Notes: generated from the sequence alone by a model not told the origin. Shown: positions 7,730 to 17,280, counted from the stretch's first letter. The stretch is DNA of 64,000 nt from Saprospiraceae bacterium (GCA_041392805.1 JAWKLJ010000002.1:124001-188000), one strand, 5' to 3'. A program made the numbers and translations.

Positions 7730-8443
7730 ATGACTCGATTAAGTGTAAATATCAATAAGGTAGCGCTTATCCGAAATGCTCGGGTTGGCAATTTGCCCAA
7801 TCTGGTACAGGTAGCCAAAGATTGTGAATCCTTTGGTGCCCAAGGTATTACGGTGCATCCACGCCCAGACCAAAGGCATATTCGGTATAGTGATATTCCT
7901 GAACTAAAAGCAGTTGTCTCTACCGAATTTAATATCGAAGGGTATCCCAATGCCGATTTTATAAAGCTGGTGCTGGAAAATCGACCAGACCAGGCAACCC
8001 TTGTCCCCGATCCCCCAGGGGTCCTAACCTCTGACAAGGGCTGGGATACGATAGGGCAAGCCAGTTTCCTCAAAGAAGTGGTGGATGAACTCCAGGCCGC
8101 CGGTATCAGGGTATCGCTGTTTGTTGATGCCGAAGCACCCTATGTGGAAGGTGCAAAAGCCGTCGGCGCCGATCGAATCGAGTTCTATACTGGCAATTAT
8201 GCCAAAGTGTTTGAAAAAAATCCGGCAGAAGCCGTAGCGCCCCACCGGCATTGCGCCTTGCTCGCCAAGCAAATAGGTATTGGCATCAATGCCGGTCACG
8301 ACCTCAACCTGGACAACCTCCGCTTTTACCAACAACAAGTGCCAGGATTACTGGAAGTGTCTATTGGACATGCCCTGATTTCCGATGCGCTTTACCTGGG
8401 ACTAGCGCAAACTATTCAGCAATATTTAGCCCGCTTGGCTTAG
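7730..8443 (+). CDS. pdxJ: Pyridoxine 5'-phosphate synthase
   Basis: Condenses 1-deoxyxylulose 5-phosphate with 3-amino-2-oxopropyl phosphate in the DXP-dependent route to vitamin B6. The 237-residue TIM barrel starts with LSVNINKVALIRNARVG and contains GITVHPRPDQRHIR at 39-52, whose His, Arg and Asp are active-site residues. The phosphate-binding region GINAGHDLNLDNL lies near 187-199, and the C-terminal SIGHALISDALYLGL is also typical. It is complete and apparently monocistronic, followed by a ~960-bp repeat-rich region without genes. Confidence 0.97.
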   Translation: MTRLSVNINKVALIRNARVGNLPNLVQVAKDCESFGAQGITVHPRPDQRHIRYSDIPELKAVVSTEFNIEGYPNADFIKLVLENRPDQATLVPDPPGVLTSDKGWDTIGQASFLKEVVDELQAAGIRVSLFVDAEAPYVEGAKAVGADRIEFYTGNYAKVFEKNPAEAVAPHRHCALLAKQIGIGINAGHDLNLDNLRFYQQQVPGLLEVSIGHALISDALYLGLAQTIQQYLARLA

Positions 8444-9065
8444 TGTCGCCCGCAAGAGGTGTCGCTGTGCCGCTGACGTCCTAAGCCGCTCGTGAACGAG
8501 CTCCAGCTCGTGAACTTGCCACAACCTTGCCGCTGGTTCATGAGCTCCAGCTCGTGAACCTGTAACTTCTTTGACAGCCTGTAGCTCCAGCTACATCGCT
8601 GTGCTTTCAATAGCAATTTCAAGTTCAATGGCAATTTCAATGTCTTCTGTGTCGCTGTGCCGCTGACGTCCTAAGCCGCTCGTGAACTTGTTACTTCCAA
8701 GACTGCCTGTAGCTCCAGCTACATCCTCACGCTTTCAATGACAATTTCAAATTCAATGACAATGTCAATTTCTCCTGTGCCGCTGGCGCTTGCCCCAACC
8801 TCCAATACCTTCACATCCCCAAAAAAAACCTCCAGCCATTTCCCCTCCAATACCTCTTTAACTCCAATACCTCTCCGTCCAAAAAAACCTCCAGCCAACC
8901 CTCCAATATCTCCGTGTCCAAAAAAAACTTTGTATACCTTTTGGACTCCTGGATGATTCATTTGGCTCATACCTACGGCATGAATGGATCAATATCGCGC
9001 CTGGCTACCGAGGGTGAATCCCGATGGGATTGGGTGGGGCTGGGATGGGGGATTTCAACTTTCCA
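8444..9065. repeat. Composite intergenic repeat, copy 1
   Basis: A gene-free stretch assembled from several repeat modules. A 39-bp unit beginning GTGTCGCTGTGCCGCTGACG occurs exactly at 8459-8497 and 8649-8687. Palindromes of the type AGCTCCAGCT recur four times, as GAGCTCCAGCTCGTGAAC and TGTAGCTCCAGCTACATC. Then come TTCAATGACAATTTC-type hexamer-like runs, two AAAAAACCTCCAGCCA modules (8820-8930), and a final GGCTACCGAGGGTGAAT module near 9001. The same modules appear in reverse order and orientation at 61190-61657. I see no protein signature. Confidence 0.8.
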
Positions 9066-9404
9066 ATTTAGGACGGGACATCACCCCCACACCCCACACT
9101 CCCCTCCCCAATGTCGAAAATTTAACAATAAATTATATTTGTAATTTGACCGACATTTGTTCTTTTACAGCCATTCAATATTTCATAATCGTTGCTTTGG
9201 CAATAGGAAAATTCGGGCAAATAGCGCTTTTACTTCAATAGTTTTACCTTTTAAAGGATATATAAAATTTTAATCCAGGCAAAAACAACAATATGATTAC
9301 GTACAAACTTGCTGAAAGTTAAAAAAACGTTATGGAAAGTTTAACAAAAAGTATAATTTTGGCTCGGTAGGATTATTTTATTTTTCATATAAAAATGGAT
9401 TAGT
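9066..9404 (+). other. SusC upstream region, no gene seen
   Basis: An AT-rich leader of about 340 bp before the SusC start. It contains two matches to the Bacteroidota -7 box TAnnTTTG, at 9134-9141 (TATATTTG) and 9354-9361 (TAATTTTG). Open frames here are short and have no recognisable features. Confidence 0.5.
9354..9361 (+). promoter_or_regulatory. Candidate -7 box for the SusCD operon
   Basis: TAATTTTG fits the Bacteroidota sigma consensus TAnnTTTG and lies 43 bp upstream of the SusC ATG. No clear TTG is seen at the usual distance upstream, so confidence is limited. Confidence 0.4.
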
Positions 9405-12400
9405 ATGAAAAAACTCTCACTAGTTTTTACACTGGTTCTCTTTTGCGTGGGTATAACCATGGCACAGAGAACTATCTCCGGTACAGTTACCGATGATGCA
9501 GGTGAGTCTCTCATTGGCGCAACAATTTTGGCCAAAGGAACCACCACCGGTACCGTTACCGATTTTGATGGCAAATATTCTTTGTCATTGCCAGCAGGCG
9601 CCACCACCTTGGTGATTAGCTATACTGGTTTTGCAACCGAAGAGGTTACAGTGGGTGTCTCCGATGTTATCGATGTGACACTTTCTGAATCTGCGGAGCA
9701 ATTAACAGAGGTTGTTGTAACAGGCCTTGGTATCAGAAAAGAAAAAAAAGCGCTTGGTTACGCCGTAACAACCCTCGGCACTAAAGATATCGAACTTCGA
9801 CCCGAAGCTGACGTAGCTCGTGTTCTTCGAGGTAAGATAGCCGGTGTGGATATCAACCAAACATCTGGCTTGGCAGGTTCTGGTACCAACGTGATCATTA
9901 GAGGTTATTCCTCTATCACAGGTACGAACCAACCCCTTTTCGTTGTGGATGGTGTTCCTTTTAACTCTGATACGAACGCTGACCGTAGCTCCATTTCTGG
10001 TGGTGCGACTGCTTCTAGCCGTTTCCTTGACCTTGATCCTGCTAGTATTGCAGAGGTGAGTGTCTTGAAAGGACTTAGCGCAACCGTACTTTATGGAGAG
10101 GCAGGTCGTAATGGGGTGGTTTTGATTACTACTAAAAATGGTTCAGCAGCAGAGTTGGACAAAAAATTTGAGGTAACAATTGACCAATCATTCTTTGCGA
10201 ATGATATCGCCAGTTTACCTGAAGACCAGGACTTGTATGGTAATGGTTTCCACAACCTGGCTTCTGTGGCCTTCTCTAACTGGGGTGCTCCTTTCGATCA
10301 GCCTGGCCGCAATAACCTTGCTGCGGATGGTACCATTCGTCACCCCTACGACCGAGCGGCATTGAATGGCGTTTTTCCTGAGTACGTTGGTGCTCGTTAT
10401 CAATACAAAGCGTATGATAACTTGGATAACTTCTTCCAAACTGGCTTGATTGCCACTTCCTCTGTCAACATTGCCAACAGACTTTCTGATGGTACTTCTT
10501 TGAACTTCAGCTATGGTTACCGTAGTGAGGAAGGCTTTGTGCCTTTGAGTACCTATGACAAGCACAACTTCGGCTTGGGTATTGCTACTAAATTGGCCAA
10601 TGGCATAAAAATTAATGCTACCTTTAATTACGTTAATTCTGATCGGGTTGCACCTCCCGCAGATGGTAGCTTTAGTTCTGGTAGTAATGGTAGTTTTACT
10701 TCCCTTTTTGGCCATATTTTTTATACACCAAGGAGTGTGGGATTGTATGAATTGGAGTACGAAAACCCACAAGATAAGTCTTCTATCTTCTATCGGGGCG
10801 GTAATGATATTCAACATCCTATCTGGACCCTGAATAATTCAGGAGACAATGAAAAGGTAAGCCGATTTTTCGGTACAGTTAGTTTATCATATGATATCAC
10901 CGACTGGCTCAGTGCTACCTACCGTATTGGTCTAGATGGTTATAACACCCGTGCTCGCTATTACCTCAACAAAGGAGGACGTGATGTGCCTGATGGGCTT
11001 TTAAATACAAATGAAAGGATTAATTTTATCCAGGACCACACCTTCAACTTGCTCTATAACAGAGCTATAAGTGAAAGCTGGAGCCTGGATGGTGTAGTGG
11101 GTGTTAACATGCGTAGAGATACACGTAATGCCACTTTTACGGGTAGTTCTCAACAATTTGTGTATGGCTTGCTTACCCATGATAACTTTGTTAACCACAT
11201 TAATGCATCTTCCTTCCGAGAAGAGAATTTGATTGGTGCTTTTGCTACAGCTTCTCTTGGATACAAGAGCTACTTATACTTCAATGTTCAGGCACGTAAT
11301 GACTGGACCTCTACTTTGGAGGCTGAAAACCGCTCTGTGGTTTATCCTTCTGCTTCCGTTGCCTTTATCCCAACAGAAGCTTTCCCCAGTTTGCAACAAA
11401 GCACGATGTTGAATTATTTGAAACTAAGACTAGGTTACGGTACTTCTGCCGGTTATCCAGATCCTTATTCAACCCGTGCCGGTCTCGGTTCAAGTACAAG
11501 TGTTTTCCAAACCAGAGGTGGTACTATCTTAAATGTTAATACCGTAAGTAACCGGTTTGGTAACCCAGCCTTGAAGCCAGAATTACATACCGAAATTGAA
11601 TTTGGGGTAGAGGGCCGATTCATCAATAACCGTGTTGGGTTAGATTTGTCTTTATATGACAAACAATCCACTGATTTGATTATCGATTTGAACCTTGACC
11701 CATCTACTGGCTATAGTGTTACCACGATCAACAGCGCGCAGTTGTCTAACCAAGGTGTTGAAATAGGTCTTGATATTACACCTATTCAATCCAAAAGCTT
11801 TTCTTTAACACTTAATGGTAACTTTACTAAGAATATAAGTGAAGTAAAAGGATTGGCTGAGGGTATCAATCAAATCCAATTTGCTTCTGCTTTGGGAAGT
11901 CTTGGAAACTACGCTATTGTTGGCAAACCCTATGGTATTATCCTTGGGCAAACCATTGAGCGGGACGCTTCAGGTAATCGGGTAACAGCAAATGGGATTT
12001 ATCAAAGTAACCCAGATATTGGTGAATTGGGTGATCCTAACCCTAATTTCACAGCTAATGGTGGTTTAACCATTAACTACAAAGGCTTGTCTATTAACGC
12101 TTTGTTAGCTTATGTTGATGGTGGAGTGATTTATGCTACAACGCCTTCTACCTTAATGGGACGTGGTATTTTGCAAGAAACAGGTTTTGATCGTTTTGTT
12201 CCAGTTATTGCCCCAGGTGTAAAAGCCGATGGTACACCAAATGATGTACAAATTACATCTACTGAGCACTATTGGACCAATGGCGGCGTATTCCAGGATG
12301 AAATGCGTGTTTATGACGGAACCTATGTGAAGCTGAGAGAAGTATCTGTATCTTATGCTTTACCGAAAAAATTATTGGAAAATTCTCCATTTGGTTCGGT

Positions 12401-12572
12401 TTCTTTCACGCTTTCTGGTCAGAACTTGTGGTATGATGCCTTTGGTTTCCCAGATGGTGCCAACTTTGACCCAGAAGTATTGAGCCTTGGGGTGGGTAAC
12501 GGTCGTGGCTTTGAGCTGATGAACGTTCCTACTTCTAAGCAAATTGGTGGAAGCTTGCGGATCACCTTTTAA
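9405..12572 (+). CDS. SusC/RagA family TonB-linked outer membrane protein
   Basis: A 1055-residue TonB-dependent channel. It has a signal peptide (cleavage near MAQ, residues 19-21), a carboxypeptidase-like regulatory domain at about 22-95 (RTISGTVTDDAGESLIGATI), and a TEVVVTGLG TonB-box-like segment at 101-109. The plug domain follows at about 110-245 (DVARVLRGKIAGVDI, LFVVDGVPF), then the beta barrel ending in a terminal aromatic residue (GGSLRITF). It should import an oligomeric nutrient bound by the SusD partner 22 bp downstream. No glycoside hydrolase is adjacent, so the substrate may be peptide-like, sulfated or otherwise; it cannot be told from sequence. Confidence 0.96.
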   Translation: MKKLSLVFTLVLFCVGITMAQRTISGTVTDDAGESLIGATILAKGTTTGTVTDFDGKYSLSLPAGATTLVISYTGFATEEVTVGVSDVIDVTLSESAEQLTEVVVTGLGIRKEKKALGYAVTTLGTKDIELRPEADVARVLRGKIAGVDINQTSGLAGSGTNVIIRGYSSITGTNQPLFVVDGVPFNSDTNADRSSISGGATASSRFLDLDPASIAEVSVLKGLSATVLYGEAGRNGVVLITTKNGSAAELDKKFEVTIDQSFFANDIASLPEDQDLYGNGFHNLASVAFSNWGAPFDQPGRNNLAADGTIRHPYDRAALNGVFPEYVGARYQYKAYDNLDNFFQTGLIATSSVNIANRLSDGTSLNFSYGYRSEEGFVPLSTYDKHNFGLGIATKLANGIKINATFNYVNSDRVAPPADGSFSSGSNGSFTSLFGHIFYTPRSVGLYELEYENPQDKSSIFYRGGNDIQHPIWTLNNSGDNEKVSRFFGTVSLSYDITDWLSATYRIGLDGYNTRARYYLNKGGRDVPDGLLNTNERINFIQDHTFNLLYNRAISESWSLDGVVGVNMRRDTRNATFTGSSQQFVYGLLTHDNFVNHINASSFREENLIGAFATASLGYKSYLYFNVQARNDWTSTLEAENRSVVYPSASVAFIPTEAFPSLQQSTMLNYLKLRLGYGTSAGYPDPYSTRAGLGSSTSVFQTRGGTILNVNTVSNRFGNPALKPELHTEIEFGVEGRFINNRVGLDLSLYDKQSTDLIIDLNLDPSTGYSVTTINSAQLSNQGVEIGLDITPIQSKSFSLTLNGNFTKNISEVKGLAEGINQIQFASALGSLGNYAIVGKPYGIILGQTIERDASGNRVTANGIYQSNPDIGELGDPNPNFTANGGLTINYKGLSINALLAYVDGGVIYATTPSTLMGRGILQETGFDRFVPVIAPGVKADGTPNDVQITSTEHYWTNGGVFQDEMRVYDGTYVKLREVSVSYALPKKLLENSPFGSVSFTLSGQNLWYDAFGFPDGANFDPEVLSLGVGNGRGFELMNVPTSKQIGGSLRITF

Positions 12573-12594
12573 TCAATTAAAAGAGGAAAAAACA

Positions 12595-14244
12595 ATGAAG
12601 AATATAATTAAGCTGAGTTTTTTTACCCTACTAGTCTTTTTCATGTCTGCTTGCGACAATACAGAATTGGACGGATTGCTCGACAACCCCAATGCTGTAT
12701 CCGCTGATAAGGCTGAATTGGATTTGGTATATAATAATGTGGTACTTAGTTTTAGGAACTTTGCCTATAACGCAAGTAGTATCACCTTGCCCTTGGTTCG
12801 TATGAATCACATGTTCGGTCCAAGGTATAATAATTACGTTGGCCCTGGAAGTGGCAATGGCGTATGGAACGGTGCTTATAGTGAGCTGATGCCGGATCTT
12901 GATTTGGTGATTGCGCTTGCTGAGGGCGATGCCCTTAATACCTTCTCCGGTAGTGCAAAAGTAATGAAAGCCTATATTCTATTTACGCTGGTAGATTTAT
13001 TTGGAGATGTACCTTTCTCTGAAGCGTTTCAAGGGGTAGCGAATCCTAGCCCCGCAGCGGATGATGATGAGGCTGTTTATACTGCAGCACTAAGTATTTT
13101 AGAAGATGGGATTTCAGACCTAAACGCTGCTAAAGGCACCCCTTCCAACGACCTTTATTATAGCGGCAGTGCTGCGAAGTGGTTGAAATTAGCCAATACA
13201 ATGAAACTTCGCTACTATGTGCAGACTCGTTTGGTTAATAATAACGTAAGTGCGGTGAATGCACTAATGGATCAGGTTATCTCTAGTACTGCCGATGATT
13301 TTGCATTCCCATATAGTAGTACCCGAGCTAACCCAGCCTCAAGGCACCCAAGATATGGTGCTTACGAAACCGGTGGTGGGGATTATATGTCTAACTACTA
13401 CATGTGGAACTTTTTCGGCCAAAAGGTAAATATTGATCCTAGACTTCGTTATTACTTCTACCGACAGGATTGTGATGAGACCAATGAAGATTTGTTTACG
13501 TTAGATTGTGTGCCACTTCCTTATCCTTTGCATTTCCCTCCAGGCTTACCTTGGTGTACCGCGTCTCTTGATTTTGGAGACCCTGGTAAAATGTTTAGTG
13601 GTTATTGGGGGCGTGACCACGGTAATGAAGATGGTATTCCACCTGACGGCTTGAAGCGTACTACTTGGGGATTATATCCCGCCGGCGGTAAATTCGATGC
13701 TGATGATTGTGCTGGTATTGGCAATGGCGGTAAAGATGGTGGTTTGGGTGCTGGTATCCAACCTATCATGTTGGCTTCCTGGGTAGATTTCCTCAAAGCA
13801 GAGGCCGTTTTGACCATGGGAGCTAATGGTGATGCCGCAGCCCTTTTGGAAAGTGGTGTCCGCAAGTCTATTGCTAAGGTAATGGGCTTCGAAAGTGTCG
13901 GACCGGTAGCTGCAGCCTTTAAACCTACACAAGCTGATGTTGACGCTTATGTAAATGAAGTGATGTCAGACTTTGCCGCTGCTGACCAAGATGGTAAATT
14001 GAATATTGTCATCAGTGAGTTCCGTCTTGCAGCACATGGAAATGGATTGGAAATTTACAATGCTTATCGAAGAACAGGAAAACCTAGCGGCATGCAGCCA
14101 ACCCGTACCCAAGATCCGGGCGCATTCCCACGGACCTTCTTCTATCCTTCCAACTATGTGGATCGAAATGCAAAAGCAACTCAACGTCCAGATTTGGAAA
14201 CGCAAGTATTTTGGGATACTAACCCTAAGGGCTTTATTTATTAA
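12595..14244 (+). CDS. SusD/RagB family nutrient-binding outer membrane lipoprotein
   Basis: The start at 12595 (MKNIIKLSFFTLLVFFMSAC) gives a lipoprotein signal with the modified Cys at residue 20; a longer upstream frame overlaps the end of the SusC gene and lacks such a signal. The 549-residue body is rich in helices typical of SusD TPR-like folds. It includes AKVMKAYILFTLVDLFGDVPFSEAFQG and the AKWLKLANTMKLRYYVQTRLV region that matches the SusD-like 2 type. It should cap the SusC channel at the cell surface and bind the ligand. A short hairpin (14275-14312) separates it from the third gene. Confidence 0.95.
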   Translation: MKNIIKLSFFTLLVFFMSACDNTELDGLLDNPNAVSADKAELDLVYNNVVLSFRNFAYNASSITLPLVRMNHMFGPRYNNYVGPGSGNGVWNGAYSELMPDLDLVIALAEGDALNTFSGSAKVMKAYILFTLVDLFGDVPFSEAFQGVANPSPAADDDEAVYTAALSILEDGISDLNAAKGTPSNDLYYSGSAAKWLKLANTMKLRYYVQTRLVNNNVSAVNALMDQVISSTADDFAFPYSSTRANPASRHPRYGAYETGGGDYMSNYYMWNFFGQKVNIDPRLRYYFYRQDCDETNEDLFTLDCVPLPYPLHFPPGLPWCTASLDFGDPGKMFSGYWGRDHGNEDGIPPDGLKRTTWGLYPAGGKFDADDCAGIGNGGKDGGLGAGIQPIMLASWVDFLKAEAVLTMGANGDAAALLESGVRKSIAKVMGFESVGPVAAAFKPTQADVDAYVNEVMSDFAAADQDGKLNIVISEFRLAAHGNGLEIYNAYRRTGKPSGMQPTRTQDPGAFPRTFFYPSNYVDRNAKATQRPDLETQVFWDTNPKGFIY

Positions 14245-14274
14245 TAGAGAGATTTGAGCAATCAATAGTATTTT

Positions 14275-14312
14275 ATTCAGATAGTGGAATTCTTTAGTTC
14301 CATTATCTGAAT
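14275..14312 (+). promoter_or_regulatory. Intercistronic stem-loop between SusD and lipoprotein gene
   Basis: ATTCAGATAGTGGAA (14275-14289) pairs perfectly with TTCCATTATCTGAAT (14298-14312) around an 8-nt loop. No T-run follows. It may lower readthrough into the downstream lipoprotein gene or protect the SusCD message, rather than act as a full terminator. Confidence 0.6.
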
Positions 14313-14334
14313 TTCAAAATCAAATTGAATCATA

Positions 14335-15273
14335 ATGATGAAAAAATTTAATATATTAATAACGCTCACTTTATTACTTGCCTTAGTAGCATGTGAAAAA
14401 GATAGAGCCTTTACTGAATTCAAAGACCTGGAATACGGCGCTTTACCTCGAAAGATTAACGGGGTAAACGGCGAATTCAACTTCTTTAACCCAACTGGAT
14501 CTGGCGTTGATTTTACGGTTGAGTTTTATGATGAAAACCAGGGTAAAAATGTGCAATCCTACGCTTGGTCAGTTGCTTATGTAAATAAGACGACTAACGT
14601 GGTTGGACAACCTGCATTACTAGCTACTTTTACAGCTGCTGATTTTAAGCCAGAACCAACATCAGGCTTACCTTCTATTAAGATTGAATTCTCCTTTGCC
14701 CAGGTGCTTAGTGCACTGGGTTTGACGACTGCTGATATCAACGGAGGAGATGCCATCAGGTTTAATGCCACCCTTACTAAAACAGATGGTAAGGTCTTTA
14801 CTTTTAACAACACAGGTCCTAGTGTAATTAGTAACGGCCCAGCTTTTGGTGCCCTGTTTACTTTTGACCAAAACATCATTTGTCCTTCTGATATAGGAGG
14901 TACTTTTGACTATGTTCATACCATGATGTTGATTGGCCCTGATGCTAACCCTTGTGGTCCAACTGAGCATACTGGTACGGTTACCTGGGAAGCCCTTGGT
15001 AGTGGTGTCTACAAACCATCTGACCTTTCTTTTGGTCAGTATGACGTTTGTTGGAATGATGCTCCTGCTGTTGCTTCGGCTACACGTATCATCGATGCTT
15101 GTGGCAAAATGTCTATTCAGGGAGGTGATCAGTATGGTCTGGTCTATACCTACAATATCACTGAAATTGCAGGCAAAAGCATGACCATCGTTTGGGAAAA
15201 TAGCTACAATGACCACGGCATTGTCGTGTTGACTCGTCAGGATGGCAAAGACTGGCCTCCTTTATCTTTCTAA
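14335..15273 (+). CDS. Lipoprotein of the SusCD operon, function unknown
   Basis: A 312-residue protein with a lipoprotein signal (ITLTLLLALVAC, Cys20). The N-terminal part looks like a beta-sandwich (FFNPTGSGVDFTVEFYDENQG). The C-terminal half contains several Cys residues (NIICPSDIGGTFDY, NPCGPTEHTG, YDVCWNDAP, IIDACGKMSIQGG) that could form disulfides. Its position third in a SusC-SusD operon suggests a surface glycan- or peptide-binding SusE/F-like accessory protein, but no family is recognised with certainty. ATG codons at 14335 and 14338 are both possible starts. Confidence 0.75.
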   Translation: MMKKFNILITLTLLLALVACEKDRAFTEFKDLEYGALPRKINGVNGEFNFFNPTGSGVDFTVEFYDENQGKNVQSYAWSVAYVNKTTNVVGQPALLATFTAADFKPEPTSGLPSIKIEFSFAQVLSALGLTTADINGGDAIRFNATLTKTDGKVFTFNNTGPSVISNGPAFGALFTFDQNIICPSDIGGTFDYVHTMMLIGPDANPCGPTEHTGTVTWEALGSGVYKPSDLSFGQYDVCWNDAPAVASATRIIDACGKMSIQGGDQYGLVYTYNITEIAGKSMTIVWENSYNDHGIVVLTRQDGKDWPPLSF

Positions 15274-15330
15274 GCTTAATCACGTTCTAAGGATTTGATC
15301 TAATCCATCATTTCTTTTGAATCATAACAT

Positions 15331-15366
15331 AACGGGCTGTGCAGTGAAAGCCGCACAGCCCGTTCG
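15331..15366 (+). terminator. Terminator-like hairpin after the SusCD operon
   Basis: A perfect 12-bp GC-rich stem (AACGGGCTGTGC at 15331-15342, GCACAGCCCGTT at 15353-15364) with a 10-nt loop, followed by a modest T-containing stretch. It lies 58 bp after the lipoprotein stop codon. Confidence 0.75.
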
Positions 15367-15371
15367 TTTAT

Positions 15372-15594
15372 CGCTATATATCCCTGCCACTCCGCTATTC
15401 CCGCTATTCGTAGTTTGCAACTACGAATCAATATATCGCTGCCACTCCGCTATTCGTAGTTTGCAACTACGAATCAATATATCCCTGCCACTCCGCTATT
15501 CCCCAGCTATTCGTAGTTTTCAACTACGAATCAATATATCCCTGTCACTCCGCTATTCCCCAGCTATTCGTAGTTTTCAACTACGAATCAATAT
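15372..15594. repeat. Tandem array of four 23-bp palindromes (unit ~46-57 bp)
   Basis: Four copies of a near-perfect palindrome of the form ATTCGTAGTT-t-kC-AACTACGAAT lie at 15406-15428, 15452-15474, 15509-15531 and 15566-15588. They are separated by a conserved spacer containing CAATATATC and TGCCACTCCGCTATTC. Periods are 46, 57 and 57 bp; the last two units share an extra CCCCAGCTATT. The array fills the gap between convergent genes. The spacers are themselves repeated, so this is not a CRISPR. Confidence 0.9.
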
Positions 15595-15602
15595 TACACA
15601 AA

Positions 15603-17264
15603 TCAATACACTACCACCCGCTTCGTCACACTCACCCCCCTAACATAAAAAGTAAAAAAATAAACCCCGGCTAATAAACCTTCTACCTGGACAAGATCGG
15701 TATCGCCACTCACCCGCACCACCTGCCCAGTGCTATTCCTGACCACCAGCTTGTCAAAAACTTGCTGGCAGTGAACCCGAACTTCCCTATTCGCCGGATT
15801 AGGGAAAATCTCGATGCCAATCTCCACGCTTTTCACTACTTCCTCACTGTCTATCACCGTATTTAACAAGCAACCATTATCAATAGGATTTAATTCAATA
15901 GGACCAATCGGCGTCAAGGCCCGATTCGCCAGCCCTGGATAAGTACTCGGATAAAAAGTACAACGAAACACCGAGTTCAAAGACGGAAAGCCACCCTGCG
16001 ATGCCGGCCCCTGGCTCCCCACCGGATTGATATATTCCCAAACCATATCCTCATTGGCATCAATTTCAAAAAAACGACCATCCCCACCACTACAGATTAA
16101 AAAATGACCATTTTTTAAGGCTTGCGCACCAGAAATAATGCGAGAATAGAATAATCCCGGCCCATTATCACCATAAATCCAGTCCTGTTGTAGAGGGAGA
16201 AAGGGGATAGCGGATATATAATTTCCCTGTTCATCCAAAGGGGGAGGATTGATAATTTCTACAGACGAATAATTGCCGCCAGGGCGGTTGGCGCCATTAT
16301 TAAAGACTAAAATTTTACCTGCATTAGCAAGGCCTTCTGGAATCCACTGGGCATTGTGCTGGTCAAAAAACTTCTGATCTGCCGGACTACCTTGGTCATA
16401 CGCCGCAGGGTTCCCCCAGCGGTAGAGCAAATCGCCTCCCTTGCCAGAACGTCCCCCCTGGTGACTTGCTGCCTCACTGGTCGTAGTACTGTGATCGATG
16501 ATCCAGATTTCCTTAAAGCCATGCACACTGATCAGGATTTGATCCAATTCCTCATGGTAATCAATGGCATTAAAATGTAACCAATCCGGCATGGTACTAT
16601 TCGCTTCCGTCTCATTGATATGGATCAATTCTGGATGTAATGCCACTGTATCAAAATTGTTGAGGTTAGGATCATATGCTTGGACCAGGTGGTCCCAGGC
16701 CCGCCACTCCCATACGGTAATAGCTTCATTAGTGCCCATTGGTGCCAATTCAATAATCTTTTCCCCCCAAAGTACCGGCCCGACATTATTGGGCGTACGG
16801 CCAGCCGCCAGGGCCTCCTCTGCGCTCCGCACTTCCCAGGCAATCACCAAGATGTTTCCGTTGCTTAAAGGCCGAATATCGTGGTGTTGGCACTGCTGAT
16901 CATCAGAGACGAGGTAGTGCCATACAACATTTCCCTCCCAATCTATTTTTTCGATAATCCCTCCCCGCCCTCCGCTGTTAAAAGCGCTATTGGAAGTATT
17001 CCCCGTCCGAAGCAGATGTCCGTCTGGCAGTAGATAGACCGATTGTCCTGGCCGGTATTCACTTGGCCAACGATGTACCTCATTCCCACATTTGTCAATC
17101 AGATAGGTATTGGTATTGGAAACGGGGGCAAATAAGACATAGCCATCATCTATACTGCCACTGCTATGCTGCAACAAGCCCATGGTGGCTTGCGCCAAGA
17201 CCCCGTTCGGCGGATCTAGTCCTATTAATAAGGCAGTGAAAAGGAGAATTAATCTAATCTGCAT
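15603..17264 (-). CDS. Arylsulfotransferase (ASST)-like secreted protein with T9SS sorting domain
   Basis: A 553-residue secreted protein with a signal peptide at about 1-25 (cleavage near VLAQ). The central region shows the repeated beta-propeller pattern of the ASST family (SVYLLPDGHLLRTGNT, EKIDWEGNVVWHYL, HHDIRPLSNGNILVIAWE, HFNAIDYHEELDQILISVHG). A type A T9SS C-terminal domain occupies the last ~85 residues (IEIFPNPANREVRVHC, LLAGVYFFTFYVRG, TKRVVVY). It is expected to be exported across the outer membrane. The sulfate donor and acceptor are unknown, and some family members in Bacteroidota may not be true sulfotransferases. Confidence 0.85.
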   Translation of the reverse strand: MQIRLILLFTALLIGLDPPNGVLAQATMGLLQHSSGSIDDGYVLFAPVSNTNTYLIDKCGNEVHRWPSEYRPGQSVYLLPDGHLLRTGNTSNSAFNSGGRGGIIEKIDWEGNVVWHYLVSDDQQCQHHDIRPLSNGNILVIAWEVRSAEEALAAGRTPNNVGPVLWGEKIIELAPMGTNEAITVWEWRAWDHLVQAYDPNLNNFDTVALHPELIHINETEANSTMPDWLHFNAIDYHEELDQILISVHGFKEIWIIDHSTTTSEAASHQGGRSGKGGDLLYRWGNPAAYDQGSPADQKFFDQHNAQWIPEGLANAGKILVFNNGANRPGGNYSSVEIINPPPLDEQGNYISAIPFLPLQQDWIYGDNGPGLFYSRIISGAQALKNGHFLICSGGDGRFFEIDANEDMVWEYINPVGSQGPASQGGFPSLNSVFRCTFYPSTYPGLANRALTPIGPIELNPIDNGCLLNTVIDSEEVVKSVEIGIEIFPNPANREVRVHCQQVFDKLVVRNSTGQVVRVSGDTDLVQVEGLLAGVYFFTFYVRGVSVTKRVVVY

Positions 17265-17280
17265 AATCTGTAAATATAGA

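Noticed and set aside
8984..9241. Open frame MDQYRAWLPRVNPDGIGWGW... in the composite repeat
   Set aside because: It lies inside a repeated module with no conserved protein features, and its counterpart at 61 kb is not preserved as the same protein.
10215..10817. 200-codon minus-strand frame inside the SusC gene
   Set aside because: It is an antisense shadow of a strong coding region with no protein features; the plus-strand SusC frame is unambiguous.
14668..15216. 182-codon minus-strand frame inside the lipoprotein gene
   Set aside because: Antisense shadow of the plus-strand lipoprotein, without signal, domain or upstream signals of its own.
15372..15594. CRISPR array
   Set aside because: The spacers are themselves conserved repeats, periods are uneven, there are only four units and no cas gene is in the window.
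15317..15643. Open frame running through the palindrome array
   Set aside because: The protein is only the translation of the tandem repeat (repeated RINISLPLRYSPA-type text) and overlaps the end of the ASST-like gene.
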